Assembly (NCBI GenBank): GCA_947173755.1
Contig: CAMWGM010000067.1
Location: forward strand, 1 to 7,399
DNA: 7,399 nt
Direction: 5' to 3'
Source: an uncultured Muribaculaceae bacterium
GTDB lineage: Bacteria; Bacteroidota; Bacteroidia; Bacteroidales; Muribaculaceae
Shown here: positions 6,649 to 7,399 of the stretch, piece by piece
How positions within the stretch are numbered: position 1 is the stretch's first letter
How the letters are laid out: every line of letters starts with the position of its first letter
Made by a program: the position numbers and the translations under genes
Notes under the pieces: generated by a model
Told to the model about the DNA's origin: nothing
The model's input: only the letters and a program-made list of their open reading frames with translations
Database searches by the model: none

Positions 6649-7399
6649 TAGCAATTCCCAATACATTCGCCCTCCCTGCTCATGCGAAACGGCTCATCGA
6701 AATTGAGTCGGTCGATCATCTGCGCTCGCTTCTTCCGACATTGGAGGGAGAGCCACTGCTCGTGGTAGGGGCAGGCAGCAATCTGGTATTTCTCGGCGAC
6801 TGGCAGGGCACTGTGCTTCACAGTGCGATCCGCGACATCACTATTTCCGACGATGGTCTTACTGTTGCAGGCAGCGGCGTGATCATGGACGATCTTATCC
6901 GTCAGACAGCCGGGCATGGACTGTGGGGACTCGAAAATCTTTCCGGCATTCCCGGCGAAGTAGGTGCATCGGCGGTGCAGAATGTCGGGGCATACGGAAC
7001 CGAGGCAGCCGACACCATCGTTAGTGTAGAAGCGGTCGACCTTACATCAGGTGAGATCCGTGAATTTTCTGCCGAAGAATGCAGGTTCGGGTATCGCGAT
7101 TCGATTTTCAAACAGGATCCCCACCGCGACCGCTATTTCATCACCCTGGTCACTTATCAACTCTCCCACGACGCCACACCCACACTCTCCTACCCTGCTC
7201 TCAAGAAGGCATTCGGAGACTCGACACCCTCTTCTCCCCTTGAAGTAAGGGAAAAAGTGATCTCAATCCGCAACGAGAAACTCCCCGATCCCGCGAAAGT
7301 GCCGAGCGCAGGCAGTTTCTTCAAAAATCCGGTTGTCGATGCCAAGGTATTCGAAAGGGTCAGGAGTCTGCACCCCGATCGTGAAGTTCCCCACTACCC
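6645..7399 (+). CDS. murB: UDP-N-acetylenolpyruvoylglucosamine reductase MurB (3' end cut by window)
   Basis: 251 residues are present. The E. coli protein has 342, so roughly the last quarter, including the catalytic C-terminal Glu, lies beyond the window. MurB is a cytoplasmic FAD enzyme that uses NADPH to reduce UDP-GlcNAc-enolpyruvate to UDP-MurNAc for peptidoglycan. Visible motifs are NTF at 6-8, the FAD-binding VGAGSN (41-46), GLENLSGIPG (95-104), VQNVGAYG (111-118), FGYRDSIFK (148-156) and AGSFFKNP (222-229), with the catalytic Ser at 224. The YRDSIFK loop marks the type I (E. coli-like) class. No ATG is available near the N-terminus. The GTG at 6645 places the conserved NTF motif at nearly the same distance from the start as in E. 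coli and overlaps the GH28 TGA by 4 nt, suggesting translational coupling. No separate promoter box was seen just upstream. Confidence 0.93.
   Translation, partial: MIAIPNTFALPAHAKRLIEIESVDHLRSLLPTLEGEPLLVVGAGSNLVFLGDWQGTVLHSAIRDITISDDGLTVAGSGVIMDDLIRQTAGHGLWGLENLSGIPGEVGASAVQNVGAYGTEAADTIVSVEAVDLTSGEIREFSAEECRFGYRDSIFKQDPHRDRYFITLVTYQLSHDATPTLSYPALKKAFGDSTPSSPLEVREKVISIRNEKLPDPAKVPSAGSFFKNPVVDAKVFERVRSLHPDREVPHY

Overview
The window looks like a Bacteroidales chromosome segment. The gene content is typical of gut Bacteroidota: secreted GH43, GH28, CE8 and CE12 enzymes beside a hexuronate catabolic gene. Starts are preceded by A/T-rich leaders without clear Shine-Dalgarno sequences, and two perfect Bacteroidetes-type -7 boxes (TAnnTTTG) lie in the central intergenic region. 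The fairly GC-rich coding sequence and the protein style would suit Muribaculaceae or a relative, but that family assignment is inference.

The layout is two divergent gene sets facing away from a 277-bp intergenic region (4235-4511). The leftward set, in transcription order, is a secreted GH43 glycosidase (4234 to 2546), a secreted CE8 pectinesterase (2515 to 1553), the cytoplasmic tagaturonate reductase uxaB (1504 to 20), and the first four codons of a further gene starting 7 bp after uxaB. Gaps are 30, 48 and 7 bp, so this is probably one operon. The rightward set is a CE12 SGNH acetylesterase (4512-5366), a GH28 polygalacturonase-like enzyme (5377-6648) and murB (from 6645, cut by the window end). 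murB starts on a GTG that overlaps the GH28 stop by 4 nt.

Together the enzymes form a pectin-use module. CE8 removes methyl esters and CE12 removes acetyl esters. GH28 cuts the galacturonan or rhamnogalacturonan chain, and GH43 probably trims arabinose or xylose side groups. UxaB reduces tagaturonate, formed from imported galacturonate, to altronate. All four carbohydrate-active enzymes carry plain signal peptides with no lipobox, which suggests action in the periplasm. No SusC/SusD transporter, sensor or regulator lies in the window. murB is a peptidoglycan gene unrelated to pectin, and its translational linkage to the pectinase is the oddest gene-level feature.

The intergenic region holds both putative promoters, a perfect 10-bp tandem repeat between them, and a possible stem-loop in the leader of the leftward transcript. 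No RNA genes, CRISPR arrays, insertion sequences or terminators were recognised. I see a coherent known type of pathway here, not a clearly new system.
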